A DNA stretch of 14,958 nt, taken from the NCBI GenBank assembly GCA_013213915.1, contig JABSRK010000054.1, positions 1 to 14,958 of the forward strand, read 5' to 3'. The notes beneath the pieces were generated by a model. It ran no database searches and was not told the origin of the DNA. It was given only the letters and a program-made list of their open reading frames with translations. Position 1 is the first letter of the stretch. Each line of letters opens with the position of its first letter. The DNA is from Planctomycetota bacterium (GTDB lineage Bacteria; Planctomycetota; GCA-002687715). Positions 1 through 6,150 of this stretch are shown here, piece by piece. The position numbers and the translations under genes are program-made.

Positions 1-209
1 GCCGTATCGAGCGATTCGAGCAGCGTGCGCAGATCATCCAGCCTGGAGTCGATCTGCGAGTAGATGTCGTCCTGCCTGCTGAGCACCGTCTTCTTGTTCT
101 GAAGACGGATGATGGGGATCTGCTCGACGCTCAAGAGCGCGTCGATGATCGCTCGGGTGTCCAGTCCCGTCGCGAGTCCGCCGAACGTGATTTGGCTGCC
201 GATCTCCAT
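1..209 (-). CDS. fliD: Flagellar filament cap / hook-associated protein 2 (FliD), N-terminal fragment
   Basis: This is the first 69 codons of a minus-strand gene that runs off the left edge; the ATG is at 209-207. The visible protein begins MEIGSQITFGGLATGLDTRA and continues with IIDALLSVEQIPIIRLQNKK, which is the FliD_N pattern: a Gly-rich GLxTGLD segment, a hydrophobic helix, then a heptad-rich helix entering the coiled-coil stalk. FliD is exported by the flagellar type III apparatus and caps the growing filament, guiding flagellin folding. Upstream there is only a weak GAGAGAG purine stretch as ribosome binding site. The gene lies 146 bases after fliC on the same strand, with a hairpin terminator between them. 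I found no convincing promoter of its own in the gap, so it may depend on read-through from fliC. The D1-D3 parts are outside the window. Confidence 0.9.
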   Translation of the reverse strand, partial: MEIGSQITFGGLATGLDTRAIIDALLSVEQIPIIRLQNKKTVLSRQDDIYSQIDSRLDDLRTLLESLDT

Positions 210-292
210 GGTGCGTCTCTCTCTCGTGCTCTGCCTGGGCTGCCGGACCCCCTGCGAGGACCCCATCCGTATTCTTCTCGGCTCTTGTCGAG

Positions 293-338
293 ACGAGAAA
301 AGAGGCAGAGGCGAACGACCTTCAAGATCGTCCGCCTC
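293..338 (-). terminator. Rho-independent-type terminator after fliC
   Basis: Read on the minus strand, starting about 17 bases after the fliC stop, GAGGCGGACGATC (338-326) can pair with GGTCGTTCGCCTC (320-308). This gives a 13-bp stem with two G-U pairs around the loop TTGAA. The stem is followed by the T-rich tract TGCCTCTTTTCTC. Its position would make it a terminator or attenuator limiting read-through from the abundant fliC transcript into fliD. Confidence 0.7.
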
Positions 339-355
339 CACCGCTGCTTATCGGA

Positions 356-1186
356 CTACCCCTGCAGGAGCGCGAGCGCTGCCTGGGGCTGCATGTTGGC
401 CTGCGCCAGGACCGAGATCGCCGCCTGCTGGAGGATCGTGTTCTTGGTGAGCATGGCGCTCTCCGCGGCCACGTCCACGTCACGGATGCGCGACTCGGCC
501 GCGCTGAGGTTCTCGGAAGTGACCTGCAGGCTCGAGATCACGCCGCCGAGACGGTTCTGGACCGCGCCGAAGTCGCCACGAGCCTGGCTGACGGCGTCGA
601 TGGCCGCGTCCAGGTTCTGGATCGCGGTCGTGTGGGCACCCGAAGAACCGATGTCCAGGGTGCTGATGGTCAGCGACGACGTACGGATGTCGGCGAGGGA
701 CACGTCCAGGGTGTCCACATTCGCGACGGTGCCCGCACCGACCTGAAGCGTCAGGGCAGCGACGGAGCCGTCGAGCAGCTGGACGCCGTTGAAGTTCGTC
801 GCACTGGCGGTCCGGTCGATCTCCTCGATCAACGCTTGGAACTCCGAGTTCAGCGTGTCCTTGTCAGCGGCGGATGTGGTGCCGTTCGATGCCTGAATGG
901 CGAGCTCGCGCATCCGCACGAGGATCGAGTTGACCTCTTGCATGGCGCCCTCGGCCGTCTGGACGAGGCTGATGCCGTCCTGCGCGTTCCGCCCGGCCTG
1001 GTCCAGCGACCGGATGCGAGCCCTGAGGCGCTCGGAGATGGCGAGACCGGCAGCGTCGTCCGCCGCCGTTGCGATTCTCATCCCCGTGCTCAAACGACGG
1101 AAGTTGCCGCTCAGATCACCCGTGGCCTTGGCCAGGCTGCGCTGCGCTGTAAGAGACGCGATGTTCGTGTTGACTCGAAGTCCCAT
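356..1186 (-). CDS. fliC: Flagellin, compact (D0-D1 only)
   Basis: The gene encodes a 276-residue flagellin, the filament subunit exported by the flagellar type III system. The N-terminus MGLRVNTNIASLTAQRSLAK and the segment RLSTGMRIATAADDAAGLAI are the conserved D0/ND1 signature. The helix around QEVNSILVRMRELAIQASNG and the motif NFNGVQLLDG follow. The C-terminal end, with ESAMLTKNTILQQAAISVLA and a tail ending QPQAALALLQG, is the conserved CD1/D0 helix. Only about 100 residues separate the two conserved ends, so no large D2/D3 domains are present; for comparison Bacillus subtilis Hag is about 304 residues. The ATG at 1186 is chosen because AAAGGAGG lies 6 bases upstream. The frame stays open 62 more codons upstream, but that stretch has no flagellin character. 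The gene is divergent from the sigma-54 activator at 1459. Confidence 0.97.
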   Translation of the reverse strand: MGLRVNTNIASLTAQRSLAKATGDLSGNFRRLSTGMRIATAADDAAGLAISERLRARIRSLDQAGRNAQDGISLVQTAEGAMQEVNSILVRMRELAIQASNGTTSAADKDTLNSEFQALIEEIDRTASATNFNGVQLLDGSVAALTLQVGAGTVANVDTLDVSLADIRTSSLTISTLDIGSSGAHTTAIQNLDAAIDAVSQARGDFGAVQNRLGGVISSLQVTSENLSAAESRIRDVDVAAESAMLTKNTILQQAAISVLAQANMQPQAALALLQG

Positions 1187-1192
1187 TTCTAT

Positions 1193-1200
1193 CCTCCTTT
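1193..1200 (-). promoter_or_regulatory. Strong Shine-Dalgarno of fliC, fixing the start
   Basis: The minus strand reads AAAGGAGG, then ATAGAA, then ATG. It is among the best ribosome binding sites in the window and decides the fliC start at 1186 against the longer open frame. It also contains the AGGA core that CsrA-type proteins recognise when they block flagellin translation. Confidence 0.85.
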
Positions 1201-1261
1201 GAAAACCCGGCGGGAGTCTGCCAACAGCCTCTCGTGCCGGGGCCCCGCTCAGGGGACTTGT

Positions 1262-1278
1262 AGGACGTCTCCTGTCCT
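1262..1278 (-). promoter_or_regulatory. CsrA-site-like hairpin in the fliC leader
   Basis: Minus-strand sequence AGGAC-AGGAGAC-GTCCT forms a 5-bp stem with a 7-base loop that presents AGGA. Another AAGGAGGA lies directly upstream, overlapping the 5' arm. A GGA in a short hairpin loop about 60 bases upstream of a second GGA at the Shine-Dalgarno is the arrangement known for CsrA control of flagellin mRNA in Bacillus subtilis. No csrA or fliW gene is in the window, so this is a sequence-based suggestion only. Confidence 0.35.
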
Positions 1279-1341
1279 CCTTGAGTGGAATCCCCGGATC
1301 TGGCGCGGACTGTCGCGGATCCCGGCGGTTCAGTGCCGTGA

Positions 1342-1367
1342 TAATCGACCCTGGTGATTTCTTTTCA
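1342..1367 (-). promoter_or_regulatory. Possible sigma-28 (FliA) promoter of fliC
   Basis: Minus-strand TGAA (1367-1364), 14 bases, then GTCGATTA (1349-1342). The enterobacterial FliA consensus is TAAA-N15-GCCGATAA. The -10 part matches 6 of 8 positions and keeps the CGAT core; the -35 part matches 3 of 4, with spacing one base short. Transcription would start near 1335 and give a leader of about 150 bases that includes the hairpin at 1262-1278. Late flagellin genes are usually FliA-dependent. I found no GG-N10-GC sigma-54 element on this strand in the region. Confidence 0.35.
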
Positions 1368-1420
1368 GGCACCTGTTGGATTTGACGATAGGGGGGGTGC
1401 CTCGAAGTCCACCAAGAAAC

Positions 1421-1440
1421 GCAGAGACCAAGAACTCTGC
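1421..1440 (+). repeat. Inverted repeat upstream of the sigma-54 activator gene
   Basis: GCAGAG-ACCAAGAA-CTCTGC is a perfect 6-bp inverted repeat with an 8-base spacer, ending 18 bases before the ATG of the regulator at 1459. It could be an operator or a leader hairpin affecting translation start of a gene with a poor ribosome binding site. Repeats of this size also occur by chance, so function is uncertain. Confidence 0.35.
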
Positions 1441-1458
1441 CTTTATCCGGGAACTGTC

Positions 1459-2856
1459 ATGCCCAACAGGTACTCCGTCCTACTCGTCGAGCCAGACCCC
1501 GCCACCCGATCAGATGTGGAGGAAGCACTCAAAGTGGAGGGGTTCCGGGTCACCCCCGCCGGGGATCTCCAGACCGCCCGCCGACTCCTGTCGTCCCATT
1601 CCGTGGACGCCCTGGTCACCGAACTGAGGGCCCCGGACGGCCCCGGCTTGGACCTTGTCCGCGAGGCCGCGAGGCGGCCCGAATCGCCGGTGATCGTGGC
1701 GATGTCGGACTATCCGGACACCCGAGAGGTCGTCGAGGCGATGCGCTCCGGCGCTCTCGACGTGGTGGAGAAGCCGGTCTACACGGAACGGCTCTCCCAC
1801 CTGCTGCAGACGGCCCTGGAGACGCGCAGAACGAAGTCCCAAACCAGCAGCCAGCCAGTTGACCAGCTCTCGCGGCCTCCCATCATCGGAAACAGCCCTG
1901 AGCTTTCTAAGGTCATGGACCAGATCGCGCGGGTCTCGGCGACGCCTGGCACCACGGTCCTGATCCAGGGCGAGAGCGGCACCGGCAAGGAGCTCGTGGC
2001 GCGCGCCGTCCATTTCGACGGCGATCGTCGGGACCATCCGTTCATGGCGATCAACTGCGCCGCGCTGAACGAGAGCATCCTCGAGGCCGAGCTCTTCGGA
2101 TACGAGAAGGGCTCATTCACGGGCGCCAACGTGGCGGGCAAGAAGGGCCTGTTCGAGGCTGCTGACGGCGGCACCGTCTTCCTCGACGAGATCGGGGAGA
2201 TGTCGCAGTCCTTGCAAGCCAAGCTCTTGCGCGTCCTGCAGGAGAACAGCTTCAAGCGCGTTGGCGGCGTCCAGGACGTCAACATGGATATTCGCATCAT
2301 CGCGGCGACCAACCGCGAGTTGTGGGAGGAGGTCGCGTCCGGTCGCTTCCGTAAGGACCTCTACTTCCGCCTGAACGTCATGCCCATCGTGGTCCCGCCC
2401 CTGCGGCATCGCAAGGATGATATCCCGGAGCTCGCGCACCACTTTCTCGAGCGGTTCGCCGAGTCTCTCCGAAAGCCGATTCGAGGCCTCTCGGACGAGG
2501 CAACCCGGATGCTCGGTGAGCATCCGTGGCCGGGCAACGTGCGCGAACTCCGCAACGTATGCGAGTACGCGGTCATCGTCTGCGATGGCAGCATGATCGA
2601 GCCGCGCCACCTCGCACTCCATGATGTTTCCGACGACGCGGCGGTCGTCGATCAGGCGTCGGGCAACATGCTCCCGCTCAAGGACTGGTCGATTCGGGGC
2701 ATGGAAGAAGAGTTGATCAGAATGGTGCTCGCCGAGACACGTTTCAACATCACGCGCGCCGCGCGTGAACTCGGTATCAACCGCAGCACCCTCTACAACA
2801 AGATGCGGGACTACGGACTCTCGCGCGACCGTCGCGAGATCCGGCAAAGCGTCTAG
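1459..2856 (+). CDS. Sigma-54-dependent activator with Asp-less receiver domain (FlrA/FleQ-type position)
   Basis: The 465-residue protein has NtrC architecture. The receiver domain (about 5-120) keeps acidic E11/D13, S83 and K105 (EKPV), but the phospho-accepting Asp is replaced by Glu, E55 in ALVTELRAP. The AAA+ domain (about 143-375) has Walker A GESGTGKE (171-178), the sigma-54 contact loop as GSFTGA (218-223), Walker B VFLDE (240-244) and the RFRKDLYFRL segment. A Fis-type helix-turn-helix (about 430-454, ITRAARELGINRSTLYNKMR) ends it. It should remodel RNA polymerase-sigma-54 without needing phosphorylation, like FlrA and FleQ. The ATG at 1459 begins directly at the receiver fold; the frame is open to 1354, but that extension has no domain character. 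The ribosome binding site is weak. It lies between fliC and the sigma-54 promoter at 2952, which it probably controls. Confidence 0.93.
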   Translation: MPNRYSVLLVEPDPATRSDVEEALKVEGFRVTPAGDLQTARRLLSSHSVDALVTELRAPDGPGLDLVREAARRPESPVIVAMSDYPDTREVVEAMRSGALDVVEKPVYTERLSHLLQTALETRRTKSQTSSQPVDQLSRPPIIGNSPELSKVMDQIARVSATPGTTVLIQGESGTGKELVARAVHFDGDRRDHPFMAINCAALNESILEAELFGYEKGSFTGANVAGKKGLFEAADGGTVFLDEIGEMSQSLQAKLLRVLQENSFKRVGGVQDVNMDIRIIAATNRELWEEVASGRFRKDLYFRLNVMPIVVPPLRHRKDDIPELAHHFLERFAESLRKPIRGLSDEATRMLGEHPWPGNVRELRNVCEYAVIVCDGSMIEPRHLALHDVSDDAAVVDQASGNMLPLKDWSIRGMEEELIRMVLAETRFNITRAARELGINRSTLYNKMRDYGLSRDRREIRQSV

Positions 2857-2918
2857 CTGCACGACACCGCGTTGGGCGACGCGCGTGTGTGGGAGGCCTG
2901 ATCGGACTCCCTTTGCAG

Positions 2919-2947
2919 CGGATCTGTTGCATTCCTTGACAGATCCG
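2919..2947 (+). repeat. 9-bp inverted repeat just upstream of the sigma-54 promoter
   Basis: CGGATCTGT and ACAGATCCG are perfect reverse complements separated by 11 bases. The repeat begins about 60 bases after the regulator's stop codon and ends 5 bases before the -24 element. No T-run follows, so it is a poor intrinsic terminator for the regulator gene. It could be a protein-binding palindrome, but enhancer sites for sigma-54 activators normally lie farther upstream. A regulator site that interferes with polymerase binding is also possible. Confidence 0.5.
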
Positions 2948-2951
2948 GTTC

Positions 2952-2967
2952 AGGCACGGCGGTTGCT
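2952..2967 (+). promoter_or_regulatory. Sigma-54 (RpoN) -24/-12 promoter of the flagellar operon
   Basis: The sequence AGGCACG-GCGG-TTGCT matches the consensus TGGCACG-N4-TTGCW at every position except the first. It has the strictly required GG (2953-2954) and GC (2965-2966) separated by exactly 10 bases. Transcription would begin near 2978, leaving a leader of roughly 43 bases before the ATG at 3021. It is the only convincing sigma-54 element I found in the intergenic DNA, and it stands directly between a sigma-54 activator and the flagellar gene run. Confidence 0.88.
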
Positions 2968-3020
2968 CACTTGCCACACAGGGAACCCGTGCGGGCTCCA
3001 ACCGACGGAATTCACGACGT

Positions 3021-3749
3021 ATGACGACCACACTCGAAGAGACAGTCGACATCCCGGAGACGAGGGAAGGCGAAGCGACGCTTCGGCGCTCGATGAGGGA
3101 ACGGATCGCCGGTCTATCCGGTCGCGATCGGTTCCTCATGGGAGCCGGTGTGGGCGTTGCTGTCGTTGCGTGGATTCTCGGGTCGGTGCTGACGGGAGGC
3201 GGGGCCTCGCCGGCGCAAGAGTCGGTGACTCAGGCTTCGAATTCGCAGCCGTCACCCCCGGAACCACAGGTGGAGTTGACCCCTGCCGAGTATCTGGACC
3301 TGGGCCGCGGAGCCATCAAGGATGGAAGACTGCTCCACGCCCGCCGTCATATCGAACGCGCGCTCGCGTCTCATCCGACCGATCGGGGTGTGCGTGCTGC
3401 GTTGTGCCGCATGATGGCCGACGTCTGTCACCGGATGGGCCAGCCGGATGCCGCGGAGCTGTATCGCGAGGAAGCGGCGTCGTTCATGAGCGGACTCGAT
3501 GGCAACGCGCTGCTCGTGTTCCAGCGCGCCGAAGCTGACCTGGCCGCCGGCGACGTACGCGGGGCGCGGCGTCGTTATCACGCCATCGCTCTCGGAGGTG
3601 GTCAGGCCGGTGGCGGTGCCTCGCATCTCCGCGCGGAGGTGGATCGCCGCCTCGCCCGTACATACGAAGCCGAGTTCAAGGCTCCACGCAAGTCACAACT
3701 CGACCAGATCTTCGATCCGGTGTTGTTCGGTCGTGGGGGACACCGGTGA
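3021..3749 (+). CDS. Membrane-anchored TPR-like protein, first gene of the operon
   Basis: I do not recognise a named family. The 242-residue protein has a charged N-terminal segment of about 37 residues (rich in Arg and Glu, likely cytoplasmic) and one membrane segment (about 39-58, FLMGAGVGVAVVAWILGSVL). A Ser/Pro/Gln-rich linker (about 62-88) leads to helical repeats from about 90 to 225. TPR-like spacing is visible in AEYLDLGRGAIKDGRLLHAR, in HIERALASHPTDRGVRAALC and in the following helices. The expected topology is N-in with the repeats in the periplasm. It is the first gene after the sigma-54 promoter and its TGA shares a base with the next ATG (TGATG). The ATG at 3021 has only a weak ribosome binding site. 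The topology resembles, at a smaller size, the motor scaffold protein PflB of Campylobacterota, but homology is not shown. Confidence 0.85.
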   Translation: MTTTLEETVDIPETREGEATLRRSMRERIAGLSGRDRFLMGAGVGVAVVAWILGSVLTGGGASPAQESVTQASNSQPSPPEPQVELTPAEYLDLGRGAIKDGRLLHARRHIERALASHPTDRGVRAALCRMMADVCHRMGQPDAAELYREEAASFMSGLDGNALLVFQRAEADLAAGDVRGARRRYHAIALGGGQAGGGASHLRAEVDRRLARTYEAEFKAPRKSQLDQIFDPVLFGRGGHR

Positions 3750-5314
3750 TGAGCTTTGTGAACCGGAACAGCCTGGCGGTGTGCGTTTCCCTGATGATCC
3801 TGGCCTGGCTTGCCGGACCGGGATGCGCCCAGACACTCGAGGTGAAGGTCGAGCAGCAAGGCCGCATCTCCGTGGTCAGCGCGCGCGTGGATGACGTATC
3901 CGTCCGCGACGTGTTTGTCGAGTTGGCTTCCCGCCTCGGGACAAGGCTGCGTTTGCAACCCGGTGCTCCGGAGGCGATGGAGGGACAGTCGCTGCCCGTT
4001 CGCGTCGAGCGGATGCCGGCGGCGGATTTCGTCGGGCATCTCGCCGGGGCCATTGGCCTCGAAGGGGTGTTGGGAGACGGGACCCTCGAGGTTCGCACGG
4101 TGCCGGCAGAGACTTCCGACGACGCCGTCGAGTGGGCGCGGAAGAAGGCGCTCGACGCCTGGCTGCGTTCTTCCATTGCGGTGGGGACCGGATCGGGGTC
4201 CGACACGCTATACCGGACCGGACTGCTTTGCCTTGCCGGTGGTGATTGGGTTCGGGCCGTCACGGCTCTGGAGCGGTTCGCCATCGTCTCTGGCGAGGAC
4301 GGGCGCGCGCCGCGCGCGTTGTTGCTCGCGGCGGATGCGGCTCTACGAAGTGGCGATGTGGCTCAGCATGAGGCGCTGGTCGACCGCATCGTGCGTGAGT
4401 ACGTGCACATCGATGAGGTCATGCATGCCCACCTGCGCAAGGTGCGCTTGCTGATCGATCGCCAGGAGTACGACGTGGCGTTGCCCCTGCTGCGGCGGGT
4501 GGAAGATGGCGCACAGGACGACCACCTTCGCGCCCTTGCCGTCATCTTGCATGCCGAACTGTGGTACGCACGGGGAGACGGTGCCAAGTCCATGGAGGTC
4601 CTCGCCACGTTCGATGTGGACCGCCGGCGCGACCATCCTGATCTCGCTGCGAACGTGCCGCTGTACGAAGGGCTCAGCCTCATTTGTGCTGACGAGCACG
4701 AGCGCGCCATGCCCCGCCTGCAGGCCTGCTTGCTCTCCGAGCAGCCCGAGCTGCGGGTGCGGGCGGCGCTCGCGATCACGCGATCCTGCTTCGCGCTCGA
4801 CTATTGCTTCGCTGCGCTGCAGAACGTTCAAATCGCGTTGCGGCAGGAAACAAACGCTCGTTTGCTGGTGGAGGCGCACCTCCTCGAGGCCGAGATCCTC
4901 GTCAAGATGGGATTGGAGGAGCGCGCGTTGCGCGCCTACGAGCGTGTCGCCGGGTCGCTACCGTCCGACGCCCCCGATGGCCTGCAGATGCATCTGCTGG
5001 AGGGGATGGCGGACGTGCTCTACCGGCGTCGGGCGTTCGAAGAGGCCCTGAAGATCTGGGGCGCACTGTCGCACCGCCGCGGACGGGAGGGGCAGGGGCG
5101 CTTCCAGGCCGCGCGCTGCCTCATCGCACTGAAGCGTCACCAAGACGCGATCACACAGCTCGATCGTATCCCCGCTGATAGTGAAGGCGTGGATGCTGAC
5201 GAGGTCGCCCGGATGCGAGGTAAGTGCTTCCTTGCGCTCGGCGATTTTGCGAAGGCCGCCATGTCCTTCGGTTCGTCGCGTACGAGGAGCGGAGATCAGG
5301 AGGACGGAAAATGA
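3749..5314 (+). CDS. Exported protein with STN-like domain and long TPR array
   Basis: The 521-residue protein starts with a signal peptide (about 1-27, hydrophobic core SLAVCVSLMILAWLAGPG, then CAQ). Residues about 30-118 look like a secretin/TonB short N-terminal (STN) domain, with ISVVSARVDDVSVRDVFVEL followed by a beta-alpha-beta pattern ending in GTLEVRTV. From about 125 to the end it is almost entirely paired helices of TPR type, for example AFEEALKIWGALSHRRGREG and DAITQLDRI. It should act in the periplasm as a scaffold. STN domains usually belong to secretins or outer-membrane receptors, but no secretin or barrel domain follows here. The ATG at 3749 overlaps the previous stop by one base; an in-frame GTG at 3746 is an alternative. 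GGGGGA upstream serves either. SP plus beta domain plus TPR recalls PflA of Campylobacter motors, as an analogy only. Confidence 0.85.
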   Translation: MSFVNRNSLAVCVSLMILAWLAGPGCAQTLEVKVEQQGRISVVSARVDDVSVRDVFVELASRLGTRLRLQPGAPEAMEGQSLPVRVERMPAADFVGHLAGAIGLEGVLGDGTLEVRTVPAETSDDAVEWARKKALDAWLRSSIAVGTGSGSDTLYRTGLLCLAGGDWVRAVTALERFAIVSGEDGRAPRALLLAADAALRSGDVAQHEALVDRIVREYVHIDEVMHAHLRKVRLLIDRQEYDVALPLLRRVEDGAQDDHLRALAVILHAELWYARGDGAKSMEVLATFDVDRRRDHPDLAANVPLYEGLSLICADEHERAMPRLQACLLSEQPELRVRAALAITRSCFALDYCFAALQNVQIALRQETNARLLVEAHLLEAEILVKMGLEERALRAYERVAGSLPSDAPDGLQMHLLEGMADVLYRRRAFEEALKIWGALSHRRGREGQGRFQAARCLIALKRHQDAITQLDRIPADSEGVDADEVARMRGKCFLALGDFAKAAMSFGSSRTRSGDQEDGK

Positions 5315-6150
5315 GGTGCTGGCTCGTGTTGATGGCGACGCTGCTGCTCACGACGGTGGGGCCTGCTCAGCGAACGAGCGGAGCGATCTGGGACATCCTC
5401 GATTCCCTGTCCGAGGTGGACGGCGGATCGACGACCCTGCAGGAGATCTTTGCTGACATCGGGGATCTGCTGGTCAAGGCCGACCGATCCAAGGTGAAGG
5501 TGCTCGAGGCCCGTCTTTCCGAGACGGAGGAGGAGATCCGTCACCTGGAGAACCTGCAGGCGACGCTGCAACGGGGCATCGTCGTCGATCTCCCGAACGT
5601 CTTGCGGGAGAACGGCGACGTTCCCGCCACCAATGAGGCGTTGAATCGCGAGCGCGAGCAGGTGGAGGAGCTGCGGGCGGAGACCCGCTTCCTCGAGCAG
5701 ATCCGGAAGCGCACCTGGCAACATCGCGAGAAGGGCGAAGCCGTGAAGGCGCTCGTCGTGACTCCCCGAGCCGAGGCTGCGCTGGACGTCGTCCTGGACG
5801 TACCCGAGCCGCCGAAGCAGAAGACGGCGACGGAGAAGGAAATTCGCGACGCCATCGACAAGGCGGCCTATGGGAAGGCTCTCTATCTGGCGGGCGACTA
5901 CCAGGGAGCGATCAGGGCGTACGAGCAGGTCGTCCAAGACGAGCGCACGCTCGAGATCCAGTACCAGATGGCGCGCTGCCAGGAGATGCTCGGTCAGTGG
6001 AAGGATGCTCAGTCGCTGTACACCGCGGTGTCGGTGAAGGACGCCTCCGGACATTGGGGCGGTCTGGCGCGATGGATGCTCGACCTCGGCAAGCGCAAGC
6101 AGAGCATTCGCACGTTGATCTCGTCCTCCAAGGGGAAGGAAAACAAATGA
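5311..6150 (+). CDS. Exported coiled-coil plus TPR protein (CpoB/YbgF-like layout)
   Basis: The 279-residue protein begins MRCWLVLMATLLLTTVGPAQ, a signal peptide probably cut near residue 19. Residues about 55-90 (SKVKVLEARLSETEEEIRHL) and 110-142 (LNREREQVEELRAETRFLEQ) are strongly heptad-like coiled coil. After a Pro-rich linker (VPEPPKQK, about 164-171), residues about 180-250 form TPR-like helices (GKALYLAGDYQGAIRAYEQV, then MARCQEMLGQWKDAQSLYTA). An N-terminal coiled coil with a C-terminal TPR is the layout of CpoB/YbgF, but the family is not established. The ATG at 5311 overlaps the previous stop (ATGA) and has AGGAGG 7 bases upstream, the best ribosome binding site in the module. As the third envelope protein of the set it may join the two preceding TPR proteins in a periplasmic complex. 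Confidence 0.85.
   Translation: MRCWLVLMATLLLTTVGPAQRTSGAIWDILDSLSEVDGGSTTLQEIFADIGDLLVKADRSKVKVLEARLSETEEEIRHLENLQATLQRGIVVDLPNVLRENGDVPATNEALNREREQVEELRAETRFLEQIRKRTWQHREKGEAVKALVVTPRAEAALDVVLDVPEPPKQKTATEKEIRDAIDKAAYGKALYLAGDYQGAIRAYEQVVQDERTLEIQYQMARCQEMLGQWKDAQSLYTAVSVKDASGHWGGLARWMLDLGKRKQSIRTLISSSKGKENK

Noticed and set aside
1220..1239. CGGCACG ... TTGGC on the minus strand as a sigma-54 promoter for fliC
   Set aside because: The GG and GC elements are not 10 bases apart, and sigma-54 spacing is strict.
1238..1247. CGGGGCCCCG palindrome in the fliC leader
   Set aside because: A spacer-less GC palindrome is not rare in DNA of this composition and cannot form a hairpin without losing most pairs; no function is supported.
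1340..1345. GATAAT as a sigma-70 -10 box for the activator gene
   Set aside because: No -35-like hexamer lies 16-18 bases upstream and there is no extended -10. The TTGACG at 1382-1387 likewise has no matching -10 downstream.
1187..1372. In-frame upstream extension of fliC (62 codons on the minus strand)
   Set aside because: The stretch is Arg/Pro-rich, unlike any flagellin N-terminus, and the strong Shine-Dalgarno lies directly before the conserved MGLRVNTN start at 1186.
1367..1379. AGGCACC ... TTGG on the plus strand as a sigma-54 promoter for the activator gene
   Set aside because: The spacing is two bases short and the -12 GC is missing.
1354..1458. In-frame upstream extension of the sigma-54 activator (35 codons)
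   Set aside because: It has no domain character and overlaps the likely promoter region. The receiver fold begins immediately after the ATG at 1459.
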